Source: Stutzerimonas urumqiensis | GTDB lineage: Bacteria; Pseudomonadota; Gammaproteobacteria; Pseudomonadales; Pseudomonadaceae | Assembly (NCBI RefSeq): GCF_003640395.1 | Contig: NZ_RBZQ01000004.1 | Coordinates: forward strand, 124,001-188,000 | Direction: 5' to 3' | DNA: 64,000 bases | Shown: positions 38,449 to 47,097 of the stretch, piece by piece | Layout: every line of letters begins with the position of its first letter | How positions within the stretch are numbered: position 1 is the first letter of the stretch | Position numbers and translations under genes: made by a program | The notes under the pieces: generated by a model | Told to the model about the DNA's origin: nothing | Seen by the model: the letters and a program-made list of their open reading frames with translations, nothing else | Database searches by the model: none

Positions 38449-38730
38449 TCAGCGGTTGCCGAGGCCCTGCGAGTCGGCTGCCGCATCGAGCGTGCTGCGC
38501 GTGGCATAGAGTTCCACGCGCAACTCGTGCGCCAGCTTCTCGAGGTGCTCCGCGTCGCTGCACTGCTCCTGGGTGATGCCCATGACCGTCAATTCCTCGC
38601 CTTCGGGCTGCTCTTCGTAGACGCGCACGCTCAGTGTGCTGTTGGACTCGCTGCGGCATTCGCAGCGATACGGCCGCAGGTGGTCGTGCAGGATCGCTTC
38701 GATGGTGACGAGTGGGAGACGGGTGGTCAT
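38449..38730 (-). CDS. DUF1652 domain-containing protein
   Basis: A 93-residue protein of the pseudomonad DUF1652 family. The features are an N-terminal IEAILHDHLRPYRCEC, where the Cys-x-Cys is typical, then a beta strand region (LSVRVYEE), a VMGI strand, and a C-terminal helix LEKLAHELRVEL. No catalytic motif is seen and the function is unknown. ATG 38730 is chosen for the strong GAACAGGAGGAACC upstream. It is convergent with the cio genes. Confidence 0.85.
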   Translation of the reverse strand: MTTRLPLVTIEAILHDHLRPYRCECRSESNSTLSVRVYEEQPEGEELTVMGITQEQCSDAEHLEKLAHELRVELYATRSTLDAAADSQGLGNR

Positions 38731-38997
38731 GGTTCCTCCTGTTCGGTCGGAGGTGAAACGGCCGCGATCATGAAAGCGGGAATCGCGCCGTGAGGTAATG
38801 CACAACCCTAGCAGCGTGAAATCGATTGTCTAGCCCCGAAAACAGGCGGGGCGCTGCGACGACGGGCCACTCCGGCCAGGTGCCATCACGCCATGCAGCC
38901 GGCGACTTCGGCGCCCCGGCGGTCGGGTTTTCTGCAACTCGTCCGCCGCCGGCGTGCCCAAATCGATGAACGCATTGGCATTCGCGGAGGTTTCGCC

Positions 38998-39294
38998 ATG
39001 AACAGAACGATCGCCCTGTGTGCAGCGCTCGCCCTGAGCACACCCGCCCTGGCGCAATGGCCGGCTGGCGTCCCGCTAGAAGACCAGGGTTCGCGTCCGA
39101 GCCCGATGGGCACGCCGACCCCATCCACCAAGGTGGAGACTCACTACAACGAGAAGGGCCAGTTGGTGACCGAGGAAGGGCTTGTGGTGGAAGGGCTGCC
39201 GGAACCCGATGAAGTCGATGACGCCTCGCCGGCGAAGGACTCGGGCACCGGCGGGCCGCGCGACGAGAGCACCGACCCCGGCACCGTGGAATGA
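38998..39294 (+). CDS. small exported protein of unknown function
   Basis: A 98-residue protein with a clear signal peptide: MNRTIALCAALALSTPALA, cut before QWPAG. The mature part is short, hydrophilic, and acidic with many Pro, Gly, Asp and Glu residues (EGLPEPDEVDDASPAK), and looks disordered. It has no cysteine beyond the signal and no recognised domain. GCGGAGGTTTCGCC precedes ATG 38998. It lies 21 bp upstream of ligD and may be on the same transcript. Function unknown. Confidence 0.7.
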   Translation: MNRTIALCAALALSTPALAQWPAGVPLEDQGSRPSPMGTPTPSTKVETHYNEKGQLVTEEGLVVEGLPEPDEVDDASPAKDSGTGGPRDESTDPGTVE

Positions 39295-39315
39295 ACCCGC
39301 GCGAGGTGAAGCGTC

Positions 39316-41856
39316 ATGGCGCTAGAGGAATACAACCGCAAGCGTGATTTCGGCGCCACGCCCGAACCGGCCGGTGCCAGCCGCAGCCGTAAGGCTCAGC
39401 AGACCGAGCACGCGCTGCAATACTGCATCCAGAAGCACGACGCCACGCGCCTGCACTATGACTTTCGCCTCGAGCTCGATGGCACGCTCAAGAGCTGGGC
39501 CGTGCCGAAGGGGCCGAGCCTCGACCCGAAGGCGCGGCGGCTGGCCGTCCATGTGGAGGACCATCCGCTCGAATACGCGACCTTCGAAGGCAGCATTCCC
39601 AAGGGGCATTACGGCGCCGGCGATGTGATCGTCTGGGACCGCGGCCTCTGGGTGCCCGAGGGCGATCCGCGCGAGGGTTATCGCAAGGGCAAGCTCAAGT
39701 TCAGGCTCGAGGGCGAGAAGCTCGCCGGCAGCTGGAATCTCGTGCGCACCAAAAGCGACAGCAGCGGCAAGGAGCAGTGGTTCCTGATCAAGTCCAACGA
39801 CGAGGCGGCCCGGCCCGGTGATGAATACGACATCGTCGTTGCCGAGCCCGACAGTGTGCTCAGCGATCGCACCCTCATTCCGCGCAAGCGGGGGGCTGCC
39901 AAGGCGGCACCGGCAGCGGCCAGGCAACCGGTGCGCCGCCGATCGCGAAAGGAAGAGCCGGCTGTCAGCCTGGAAGGCGCCAAGCCGGCGGCGCTGCCGG
40001 ACAGCTACAAGCCGCAGCTCGCCACGCTGGTGGAATCCGTGCCTGATGGCGAGTGGTTCTACGAGATCAAGTTCGACGGCTACCGGATCATGGCGCGGAT
40101 CGAGTCCGGCAAGGTCCAGCTCTTCACGCGCAACGGCCACGACTGGACTGCGAAGATGCCGGAGCAGGCCGAGGCGCTGGCCGGGCTGGCGCTCGACTCG
40201 GCATGGCTCGATGGCGAGGTGGTGGTGCTGAACGAGGACGGCACGCCGGACTTCCAGGCGTTGCAGAACGCCTTCGAGATCGGCCGCAGCGGCAACATCG
40301 TCTACTACCTGTTCGACATGCCCTATCTCAATGGCATGGATCTGTCTGGCGTGGTCCTGGAGCAGCGCCGGGCCGCGCTGCGCGCCGTGCTCGAACGGAA
40401 CGAGAGCGAGTTGCTGCGCTTCTCGGACGATTTCACCGAACAGCCGGACAGCGTGCTCGACAGCGCCTGTCAGATGAAGCTCGAAGGGCTGATCGGCAAG
40501 CGGGCCGGCAGCAGCTACGTATCGCGCCGCAGCAGCAACTGGGTGAAGATCAAGTGCAAGCATCGGCAGGAATTCATCATCGTCGGCTACACCGAGCCCA
40601 AGGGCACGCGCAGCGGCTTCGGCGCACTGCTGCTGGGGCTGCACGGCGACGACGGCGAGCTGCGTTATGCCGGCAAGGTCGGCACCGGTTTCAACCAGAT
40701 CACCCTTCAAAGCCTTTTCGCCCGGCTGAAGCCACTCGAGCGTGCCAAGCCGGCGCTGGCCAAGCCGCCAACCGGCGCTGACGCCAAGGGAGCGCACTGG
40801 GTCGAACCGGAACTGATGTGCGAAGTCGCCTTCGCCGAGATGACCCGGCAAGGCGTGGTGCGGCATTCGGTCTTCCACGGCTTGCGCGAAGACAAGCCGC
40901 CCCAGGCCATCACCTACGAGAAGGCCAAGCCGACGCCGCGCGCGCCGGCCGCGAAGCCGTCTGGCAGCGCGGCGAAGATCCGCATTTCCAACCCCGAACG
41001 GGTGATCGACAAGAGCATCGGCGCCACCAAGATGGAGCTCGCGCGCTACTACGCCGGGGTGGCGCCCTGGGCCTTGCCGCACCTACGCCAGCGGCCGCTC
41101 GCGCTGGTTCGCGCCCCGGAGGGCATCGAAGGCGAGCTGTTCTTCCAGAAGCACGCCGACAAGCTGACGATCCCCAACATCACGCAGCTGGACCCCGCGC
41201 TGTATCCCGAGCACGCGCCGCTGCTGGTGATCGACACGCCCGAAGCGCTGGTCGGCGCGGCGCAGATGGGCACGCTCGAATTGCACACCTGGAATGCCGT
41301 GGCGCCCGAGCTGGACAAACCGGATCGCTTCGTCCTCGACCTCGACCCGGACCCGGCGCTGCCGTGGAAACGCATGGTCGAGGCGACGCAACTGACGCTG
41401 ACGCTGCTCGAGGAAATCGGCCTGCGCGGGTATCTCAAGACCAGCGGCGGCAAGGGCATGCACATCGTGGTGCCGCTGACGCCGGGCGAGGGCTGGGCGC
41501 CGGTCAAGCATTTCAGCCAGGCGATTGCACGCTACCTGGCCAAGTTGCTGCCCGAGCATTTTTCGGCGGTCAGCGGCCCCAAGAATCGCGTCGGCCGCAT
41601 CTTCATCGACTACCTGCGCAACAGCAAAGGCGCCAGCACCGTCGCGGCCTATTCGGTACGCGCCCGCGAAGGGCTCGGCGTCTCGGTGCCGATCCACCGT
41701 GACGAACTGCTCGACCTCAAGGGCGCGAACCTGTGGACGATCCGCAACCTCATCGAGCGCCTGGAAGAGCAGGGCGACGACGACCCCTGGGCGGACATGT
41801 ACGACATCGACCAGACGATCACCGACGATATGCGCGAGCGATTGGGGATGGGGTGA
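39316..41856 (+). CDS. ligD: multifunctional ATP-dependent DNA ligase LigD (phosphoesterase-ligase-polymerase)
   Basis: An 846-residue LigD with the same domain order and size as the P. aeruginosa enzyme. Residues 1-180 are the 3'-phosphoesterase domain (HDATRLHYDFRLE, later GHYGAGDV). The ligase domain covers about 210-530, with nucleotidyl lysine Lys252 in YEIKFDG. The polymerase domain covers about 550-846, with metal-binding DLDPDP, KTSGGKGMH and FIDYLRN. It processes and seals Ku-bound double-strand breaks. A separate polymerase-only paralogue is encoded beside ku at 2448-3455. GAGGTGAAGCGTC precedes ATG 39316. REP sequences follow its stop. Confidence 0.96.
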   Translation: MALEEYNRKRDFGATPEPAGASRSRKAQQTEHALQYCIQKHDATRLHYDFRLELDGTLKSWAVPKGPSLDPKARRLAVHVEDHPLEYATFEGSIPKGHYGAGDVIVWDRGLWVPEGDPREGYRKGKLKFRLEGEKLAGSWNLVRTKSDSSGKEQWFLIKSNDEAARPGDEYDIVVAEPDSVLSDRTLIPRKRGAAKAAPAAARQPVRRRSRKEEPAVSLEGAKPAALPDSYKPQLATLVESVPDGEWFYEIKFDGYRIMARIESGKVQLFTRNGHDWTAKMPEQAEALAGLALDSAWLDGEVVVLNEDGTPDFQALQNAFEIGRSGNIVYYLFDMPYLNGMDLSGVVLEQRRAALRAVLERNESELLRFSDDFTEQPDSVLDSACQMKLEGLIGKRAGSSYVSRRSSNWVKIKCKHRQEFIIVGYTEPKGTRSGFGALLLGLHGDDGELRYAGKVGTGFNQITLQSLFARLKPLERAKPALAKPPTGADAKGAHWVEPELMCEVAFAEMTRQGVVRHSVFHGLREDKPPQAITYEKAKPTPRAPAAKPSGSAAKIRISNPERVIDKSIGATKMELARYYAGVAPWALPHLRQRPLALVRAPEGIEGELFFQKHADKLTIPNITQLDPALYPEHAPLLVIDTPEALVGAAQMGTLELHTWNAVAPELDKPDRFVLDLDPDPALPWKRMVEATQLTLTLLEEIGLRGYLKTSGGKGMHIVVPLTPGEGWAPVKHFSQAIARYLAKLLPEHFSAVSGPKNRVGRIFIDYLRNSKGASTVAAYSVRAREGLGVSVPIHRDELLDLKGANLWTIRNLIERLEEQGDDDPWADMYDIDQTITDDMRERLGMG

Positions 41857-41895
41857 TTCTGAACGGCGCGGCCGATCGTCAAGGACGCTGGCCCC

Positions 41896-41932
41896 GGCGG
41901 ATTGTTCGCTGCGCTCCTGAATCCGCCCTACG
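41896..41932 (+). repeat. fragment of the 90-bp element (second hairpin only)
   Basis: GGCGGATT, a 16-nt loop, AATCCGCC and CTACG: the right half of the 90-bp element found at 3581-3670. A degraded piece like the left half (GGGTGCAT-CGCGAAGC-) lies at about 42082-42107. Together with the REP pair this accounts for most of 41857-42170; the remaining part up to msrP shows no recognisable feature. Confidence 0.65.
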
Positions 41933-41988
41933 CCGCTCAGCCGTGCCAGGTGCCGGGGCTTGATGTAAGCCGTGTGTTCGTTGCCCGG

Positions 41989-42059
41989 ATCGCCAGCAAG
42001 CTGGCTCCTACAGAACAGCGCGGCGTCTGCTTTTCGTAGGAGCGAGCTTGCTCGCGAAG
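41989..42059. repeat. REP inverted pair downstream of ligD
   Basis: Core ATCGCCAGCAAGCTGGCTCC at 41989-42008, extending to 42013, and the opposite-orientation core GTAGGAGCGAGCTTGCTCGC at 42036-42055, extending to 42059. It is the same kind of pair as at 3491-3556. Confidence 0.8.
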
Positions 42060-42359
42060 CGGCATGCACGGTGACGAACGCAGGGTGCATCGCGAAGCCG
42101 TGCACCGGGTCCGTTCCGGCGATTCAGCGCGGCAGCAACATCAGCAACGTCGTGATGGCGCGCATCAGGGGTGGCGATCCTGCTACAGCCCGTCGGCCAG
42201 CTCGACCGTTGGTGGATACCGGCCGAATCCTGCTCCGTGCCCGCATTCGGAACTGAAACAACACGAATCACGCTCGGCATGGCGAAGCACTGCCAGGCGA
42301 GTAGCATCGTGCGGGTTGTTCGAGCCGTGCCGGCGCCAACCATTGACCGCGGAGGCCCC

Positions 42360-43373
42360 ATGCTTATCCGAGTACCGTCTGCTTCACGCTGTTCATCCGC
42401 CGACATCACGCCCGAGTCGGTCTACCTGTCGCGCCGGCGCTTCATGGCGGCGAGCGGTGCCGGCCTGGCCCTGGGGGCGTTGCCCGGCGTGGCGTTCGCG
42501 CAGGACGTCTCGCCCTACGAGGTGCCGGTCCCGGCCGAGCAGCCCACCTGGTTCACCGAGAAATTGCCTGGCGTGCAATGGCGCGCCGTGGTGCCGCTCG
42601 ACGAGACGATCACGCCGTTCGAAGACGCCACGCACTACAACAATTTCTATGAGTTCGGCCCCGACAAGGGCGACCCGGCCGAGCATGCCGATGCGATGGA
42701 CATCGAGCCCTGGACGGTGCAGATCGACGGAGCGGTGGAGAAGCCCGGCACCTACAGCGTCGCCGACCTGGTGCAGCCGCATCGGCTGGAGGAGCGCATC
42801 TATCGGCTGCGTTGCGTCGAGGCCTGGTCGATGGTCATCCCCTGGCTCGGCTTTCCGCTCGGCGAGCTGATTCGTCGTGCCGGGCCGACCGGCGGCGCCA
42901 AATACGTGGCCTTCGAAACGGCCGTGCTCCCCGAGGTGATGCCGGCGGTGGATTCACGCTTCAGCCTGATCGACTGGCCGTACCGCGAGGGGCTGCGGAT
43001 CGACGAGGCCATGCACCCGCTGACGATCCTGGCGGTCGGCATGTATGGCCGCATTCTGGAAGAACAGAACGGCGCGCCGATGCGCCTGGTGGTGCCCTGG
43101 AAGTACGGTTTCAAGAGCATCAAGTCGATCGTGCGCCTCAGCCTCGTCGAGGAGCAGCCGTACACCACCTGGCAGAATCTGGCGCCCGAGGAATATGGCT
43201 TCTACGCCAACGTCAACCCGAACGTGGACCACCCGCGCTGGACGCAGGCACGCGAGCGCCGGCTGCCGGCCAACCTGTTCAGCACCAATGTGCGCGACAC
43301 CCTGATGTTCAACGGCTATGCCGACGAAGTTGCCTCGCTGTACCAGGGCATGGACCTGGCGAAGTTCTACTGA
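42360..43373 (+). CDS. msrP: periplasmic protein-methionine-sulfoxide reductase, catalytic molybdopterin subunit
   Basis: A 337-residue molybdenum enzyme (formerly YedY) that repairs oxidised methionines in periplasmic proteins. It carries a twin-arginine signal ([12 protein letters not shown], residues ~24-35) for export folded with its cofactor. The molybdenum ligand is Cys152 in LRCVEAWS, and [12 protein letters not shown] near the end is typical. GCGGAGGCCCC precedes ATG 42360. The stop overlaps the msrQ start (TGATG), so the pair is coupled. Confidence 0.95.
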   Translation: MLIRVPSASRCSSADITPESVYLSRRRFMAASGAGLALGALPGVAFAQDVSPYEVPVPAEQPTWFTEKLPGVQWRAVVPLDETITPFEDATHYNNFYEFGPDKGDPAEHADAMDIEPWTVQIDGAVEKPGTYSVADLVQPHRLEERIYRLRCVEAWSMVIPWLGFPLGELIRRAGPTGGAKYVAFETAVLPEVMPAVDSRFSLIDWPYREGLRIDEAMHPLTILAVGMYGRILEEQNGAPMRLVVPWKYGFKSIKSIVRLSLVEEQPYTTWQNLAPEEYGFYANVNPNVDHPRWTQARERRLPANLFSTNVRDTLMFNGYADEVASLYQGMDLAKFY

Positions 43374-44017
43374 TGAAGCATCCGATCTGGCGCGCCAGCG
43401 TCTTCGTGCTCGGCTTGCTGCCACCGCTCTATTGGCTGTACCTCGGCTGGACGTCCGCCCTCGGACCGGACCCTGGGCAGGTACTGGTGGAACGGCTGGG
43501 GCAGGGCGCGCTGGTGATCCTGCTGCTGACGTTGTCGCTGTCGCCGCTGCAATGGACGATGCGCTGGACCGGGTGGGCGCACGTCAGGCGGCAGCTGGGG
43601 CTGTGGTGCTTCGCCTATGTCTGCCTGCACCTGACGGCCTACCTGCTGTTCATCCTCGGGCTGGATTGGGCGCAACTGGGCGAGGAATTGGTCGAGCGAC
43701 CCTACATCATCGTGGGTGCGCTGGCCTGGCTCTGCCTGCTCGTGATGGCCGCGACCTCCAACCGCTGGAGCATGCGCAAGCTGGGCCCGCGCTGGAAGAA
43801 GCTCCATCGCCTGGCCTACGCGGTGCTGGGGCTCGGCCTGCTGCACATGCTGTGGGTGGTGCGCTCGGACATCGGCCTGTGGCTGATCTATTTCGCCTGC
43901 GGTGCGGCCTTGATGCTGATGCGTACGCCCTGGGCCAGCCGTCGCCTGAAGCAACGGCGGCGCGCTCGACAGGGCGCGCGAACGGCCGACCGTCAGCCGC
44001 CGGCCGCTAGGTTTTGA
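43373..44017 (+). CDS. msrQ: haem-binding membrane subunit of the MsrPQ system
   Basis: A 214-residue ferric-reductase-like membrane protein with about six helices. It passes electrons from the quinone pool to MsrP. Family features are an N-terminal helix ([16 protein letters not shown]), the histidine-bearing helix [15 protein letters not shown], and [21 protein letters not shown] with two further histidines. The C-terminus is basic. It overlaps msrP by 1 bp, and its 3' end overlaps the convergent chemoreceptor gene by 11 bp. Confidence 0.93.
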   Translation: MKHPIWRASVFVLGLLPPLYWLYLGWTSALGPDPGQVLVERLGQGALVILLLTLSLSPLQWTMRWTGWAHVRRQLGLWCFAYVCLHLTAYLLFILGLDWAQLGEELVERPYIIVGALAWLCLLVMAATSNRWSMRKLGPRWKKLHRLAYAVLGLGLLHMLWVVRSDIGLWLIYFACGAALMLMRTPWASRRLKQRRRARQGARTADRQPPAARF

Positions 44018-45641
44018 AGCGACCCACCTGCTGGCTGAGCGTTTCGGCAAGCCGGACCATCCGCTCGCTCGTCGTCCGGCTGTGTTCGGAGGCCTCGGCC
44101 GACTGATTGGAAAGCGCCTGGATGTCGCTGATGTTGCGTGCGATGTCCTCGGTCGTCTGGCTCTGTTCCTCGCAGGCGGTGGCGATCTGCGCAGCCATGT
44201 CGTTGATGCGCACCACCGAATGGGCGGCCTCGGTCAGTGACCGCTCGACGTCCGGCGCCTGACTCACGCCCTGTTCGGCGATCGCCACGCCACGCTGCAT
44301 GACGCCGACCGCCTGCGCGGTCGCCGCTTGCAGGCTCTGCATCATCTGCTGGATGTCGCGGGTGGACGCCTGGGTCCGTGCGGCGAGGGCGCGCACCTCG
44401 TCGGCCACCACGGCGAAGCCACGGCCCTGCTCGCCGGCACGCGCCGCTTCGATGGCCGCGTTGAGCGCCAGCAGGTTCGTCTGTTCGGCGATGCCCTCGA
44501 TGACCGACAGCACCCCGTCGATCCTGCCGGTGTCCTGCTCGAGGCGGTCGATCACGTGGGCGGCTTCGCCCACGTCGGCGGCGAGGCGGCGCAGGGCGTC
44601 CATCGTCGCAGCCACCACCTGGCTGGACACCCGGCCCTGGCGGTCCGCGTCTTCAGCCGATTGCGCCGCATTGTGCGCGTTGCTGGCCACCTCATGGATG
44701 GCGGCACTCATTTCGGTGGCGGCCGTGCTGACCTGATCGATCGCCTGGTACTGGTCATTGACCAGCGATTGCTGCCGACTGGCGATGCGATCCATTTCGA
44801 GCGAGGCATCGGTCACCTGATGGGTCGACTCGGCGACCTGGCGCACCAGACCCTGCAACTGCCCGAGGAAACGGTTGAGCGCGCCGCCGAGCTGGCCGAG
44901 TTCGTCGCGCGACGCGATGTCGACGCGGCGGGTGAGATCGCCCTCGCCATCGGCGATGTCTTCGATGCGCGCGAGCATGGAACGCAGCGGCTTGGTCACC
45001 ACACCCGGGAACAGCACGATCAGCAGCGCGAACAGGCACAACCCGGCGAGCAGGGTGCCGAGCACGAGCATCTGGCCGGCCTCTGCGGCCTCGGCGGCCA
45101 GGGTGCGTTCGATGCCGACCTCTTCGTTGGTCAGGTCGGTCAGGCGGTCGATGAGGTTGCGCGCAGCGCTGAATTGCTGGAGGCCGTCACCAAAGCTCAG
45201 GTCGCCGGCCTGGTCCATGTCATCGGACGAACCGCGCTGTGCCAGGCTGATCGCACGCAGCGAGGCCTGCTGCCAGGTGGCGAATGCGCGCTCGAACTCC
45301 GCGGCGAGCGCGCGGCCGCGTTCGGAGTCGGTGCTGCGGGCATAGGCCTGGATGCGTTCATGCGCCTGCTGGCTATTGGCGCGATGCTCGTCAAGAAGCC
45401 CCGGTTCGAGCACGCCGGCGACGATCGCCCGTTCGGCGGCCTGGGCCTGATAGAGATCGCGGTCGGCCTCAAGTAGCGTCGTGCTCTGTGGGAGCAGCTC
45501 TTCGGCGACATGCCTCAGGCGCTGTTGCAGGTCGGCAACCGTTCGGTAGGCCAGCGCACCTTCGACCAGAAACAGCAGGGCAAGAAAGAGGAGGGGGAGC
45601 GTCAGTTTCCAGCGGAAACTCAAGTTGTAGAAGGACTGCAT
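44007..45641 (-). CDS. methyl-accepting chemotaxis protein
   Basis: A 544-residue transmembrane chemoreceptor. A first helix ([18 protein letters not shown], about residues 15-32) and a second ([20 protein letters not shown], about 190-210) enclose a ~155-residue all-helical periplasmic domain, probably a four-helix bundle. A HAMP linker follows ([20 protein letters not shown]), then the signalling domain with the conserved tip [20 protein letters not shown]. The ligand is unknown. No pentapeptide for CheR docking is seen at the C-terminus (QQVGRFKT). It is convergent with msrQ and divergent from the gluconate genes. Confidence 0.93.
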   Translation of the reverse strand: MQSFYNLSFRWKLTLPLLFLALLFLVEGALAYRTVADLQQRLRHVAEELLPQSTTLLEADRDLYQAQAAERAIVAGVLEPGLLDEHRANSQQAHERIQAYARSTDSERGRALAAEFERAFATWQQASLRAISLAQRGSSDDMDQAGDLSFGDGLQQFSAARNLIDRLTDLTNEEVGIERTLAAEAAEAGQMLVLGTLLAGLCLFALLIVLFPGVVTKPLRSMLARIEDIADGEGDLTRRVDIASRDELGQLGGALNRFLGQLQGLVRQVAESTHQVTDASLEMDRIASRQQSLVNDQYQAIDQVSTAATEMSAAIHEVASNAHNAAQSAEDADRQGRVSSQVVAATMDALRRLAADVGEAAHVIDRLEQDTGRIDGVLSVIEGIAEQTNLLALNAAIEAARAGEQGRGFAVVADEVRALAARTQASTRDIQQMMQSLQAATAQAVGVMQRGVAIAEQGVSQAPDVERSLTEAAHSVVRINDMAAQIATACEEQSQTTEDIARNISDIQALSNQSAEASEHSRTTSERMVRLAETLSQQVGRFKT

Positions 45642-45821
45642 GGGGACACCGTGGCTGTGCGAGTGGTTCGCGTTGGGCAGTCACTTCCATGTCGACCGGT
45701 ATGCCCCTTCTATCGGCAGGGATTTGCAAGGCTGTAGGGGAGTCGCGCGTTGGCTGGGGCCGTTGAGCCGATCGCTTCGGATTGACAGGCTCGGCGCGCC
45801 TGAAGAATCCCCAAGGCAGGG

Positions 45822-45849
45822 TTGACACGCAGGATGTTAGCGCTACCAT
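45822..45849 (+). promoter_or_regulatory. sigma-70 promoter with embedded LacI/GntR-type operator before the gluconokinase fusion
   Basis: TTGACA at 45822-45827, a 16-bp spacer, and TACCAT at 45844-45849. Between them lies TTAGCGCTA (45837-45845), the 8-bp palindrome TAGCGCTA typical of LacI-family operators and, from memory, the core of the P. aeruginosa GntR site. The bound repressor would block RNA polymerase. The 18-bp string 45828-45845 recurs exactly at 46492-46509. Confidence 0.7.
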
Positions 45850-45899
45850 TCGGCCAACAATCACAAGACAGCGCAGCATTCCAGCTGCCGGGATCGATC

Positions 45900-47057
45900 A
45901 TGCAGACGCCCGAAGCGCCCAACCTCACCGCTCCGAGCCCATCCCGCGCCCTCGTCGTCATGGGCGTGAGCGGATGCGGCAAGACAGAAACCAGCCTTGG
46001 CGTCGCCCGATGCCTGGGTTATCGCCACATCGAAGCCGACCATTTCCACTGCCCTGAAAACGTCGCCCGCATGAAGGCCGGCACGCCGCTGAGCGACGCC
46101 GATCGCGTGGTATGGCTCGATCGGCTGATCGTCGAAATGCGCCAGGCGCAGGCGGACGGCGAGGGCTTCGTCCTGGCCTGCTCGGCGCTCAAGCGCAGCT
46201 ACCGGGACCGTCTGCGTGCGGCGGTACCGGAATTGTGTTTCGCCCATTTGGTGGTCGATTACGAGACAGCGCTCGACCGTGTCGGCGCGCGGCCGGGCCA
46301 TTTCATGCCCATTTCGCTGGTCGACAGCCAGTTCGCCACGCTTGAGTCACCGGAAGGCGAGGCGGGAGTGCTGTCGGTCGATGCGACGCGCCCGGTCGAC
46401 GAGGTCGTCCAGACCATCTGCACCTGGATGCAGCGCCAGACGCCGGGGGATGCCATTCAGGCGCAGGTGGCCCTTTCCGCCGCCGCGACGCCGCAGGATG
46501 TTAGCGCTAACGCCGCTGAGCAGGCGCCGGAGCTCACGGTGCCGCCCCTCTATACGGGCCGCCTCGCGCAGACGCTCGACAAGCTCACCGATGGCTTCAT
46601 GGCGATATTGCTGGCCGTGATGGTCATCGCCGTCTTCGCCAATGTGGTCGGCCGCTACGTATTCGATGCGGGCTGGACCGGGGCGGAGGAGCTGTCGCGC
46701 CTGGCCTTCGTCTGGCTGGTGTTCGTCGGCGTCGCATCCGGGATGCGGCGTGGCGAGCTGATGAGCTTCACGCTGCTGCGGGACAGGTTGCGCGGCGTCG
46801 CGCAGCGGGTGGTCGATACCCTGAGCTGGCTGCTGGTGGCGGTCGTCAGTTTCCTCAGCGCGTGGGGCGGCTGGTACCAGGTCAAGTACGGCTGGGGCAA
46901 TGAAAGCCCGGTGCTGGCGTATCCGGTGGTGCTGGCGATGGTGCCGATCCTGGTGAGCATGGGCGCGCTCGGCGTGCTGGCACTGCTGCAGGTCGTCCAG
47001 ACCTGGCGTCGCCAGGCGCCGCCGCGCGCCGCGAGTGCAAACGTCACCGCCGACTAG
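45900..47057 (+). CDS. gluconokinase fused to TRAP transporter small permease (GntK-DctQ fusion)
   Basis: A 385-residue in-frame fusion. Residues ~17-178 are a complete GntK-type gluconate kinase with P-loop GVSGCGKT (22-29), DHFHCPENVARMKAG and the ALKRSYRDRLR lid region; it makes 6-phosphogluconate with ATP. Residues ~214-385 are a DctQ-type TRAP small membrane subunit with four hydrophobic spans, starting LTDGFMAILLAVMVIAVFAN. The ~35-residue Ala/Gln-rich linker includes DNA of a second operator (46492-46510). An in-frame GTG at 46539, preceded by GGAG (46529-46532), could also start DctQ alone. ATG 45900 is chosen because upstream starts fall in the promoter. dctM follows 40 bp later. Confidence 0.85.
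   Translation: MQTPEAPNLTAPSPSRALVVMGVSGCGKTETSLGVARCLGYRHIEADHFHCPENVARMKAGTPLSDADRVVWLDRLIVEMRQAQADGEGFVLACSALKRSYRDRLRAAVPELCFAHLVVDYETALDRVGARPGHFMPISLVDSQFATLESPEGEAGVLSVDATRPVDEVVQTICTWMQRQTPGDAIQAQVALSAAATPQDVSANAAEQAPELTVPPLYTGRLAQTLDKLTDGFMAILLAVMVIAVFANVVGRYVFDAGWTGAEELSRLAFVWLVFVGVASGMRRGELMSFTLLRDRLRGVAQRVVDTLSWLLVAVVSFLSAWGGWYQVKYGWGNESPVLAYPVVLAMVPILVSMGALGVLALLQVVQTWRRQAPPRAASANVTAD
46492..46510 (+). promoter_or_regulatory. second GntR-type operator copy inside the fusion linker
   Basis: CGCAGGATGTTAGCGCTAA: 18 bp identical to the promoter operator at 45828-45845, and here the palindrome TTAGCGCTAA (46501-46510) is perfect. No good -35 box precedes it. It lies 28 bp before the possible GTG start of the DctQ part. 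Confidence 0.65.
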
Positions 47058-47097
47058 GCATAACAACAAGACGGGCACTGCCCGCGAGGTTTCCTGC

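Noticed and set aside
42240-42285. GAACTG followed by TCGGC upstream of msrP as another AlgU promoter
   Set aside because: The spacer would be 18 bp and the last -10 base is wrong, so it is outside the pattern used for the other sites.
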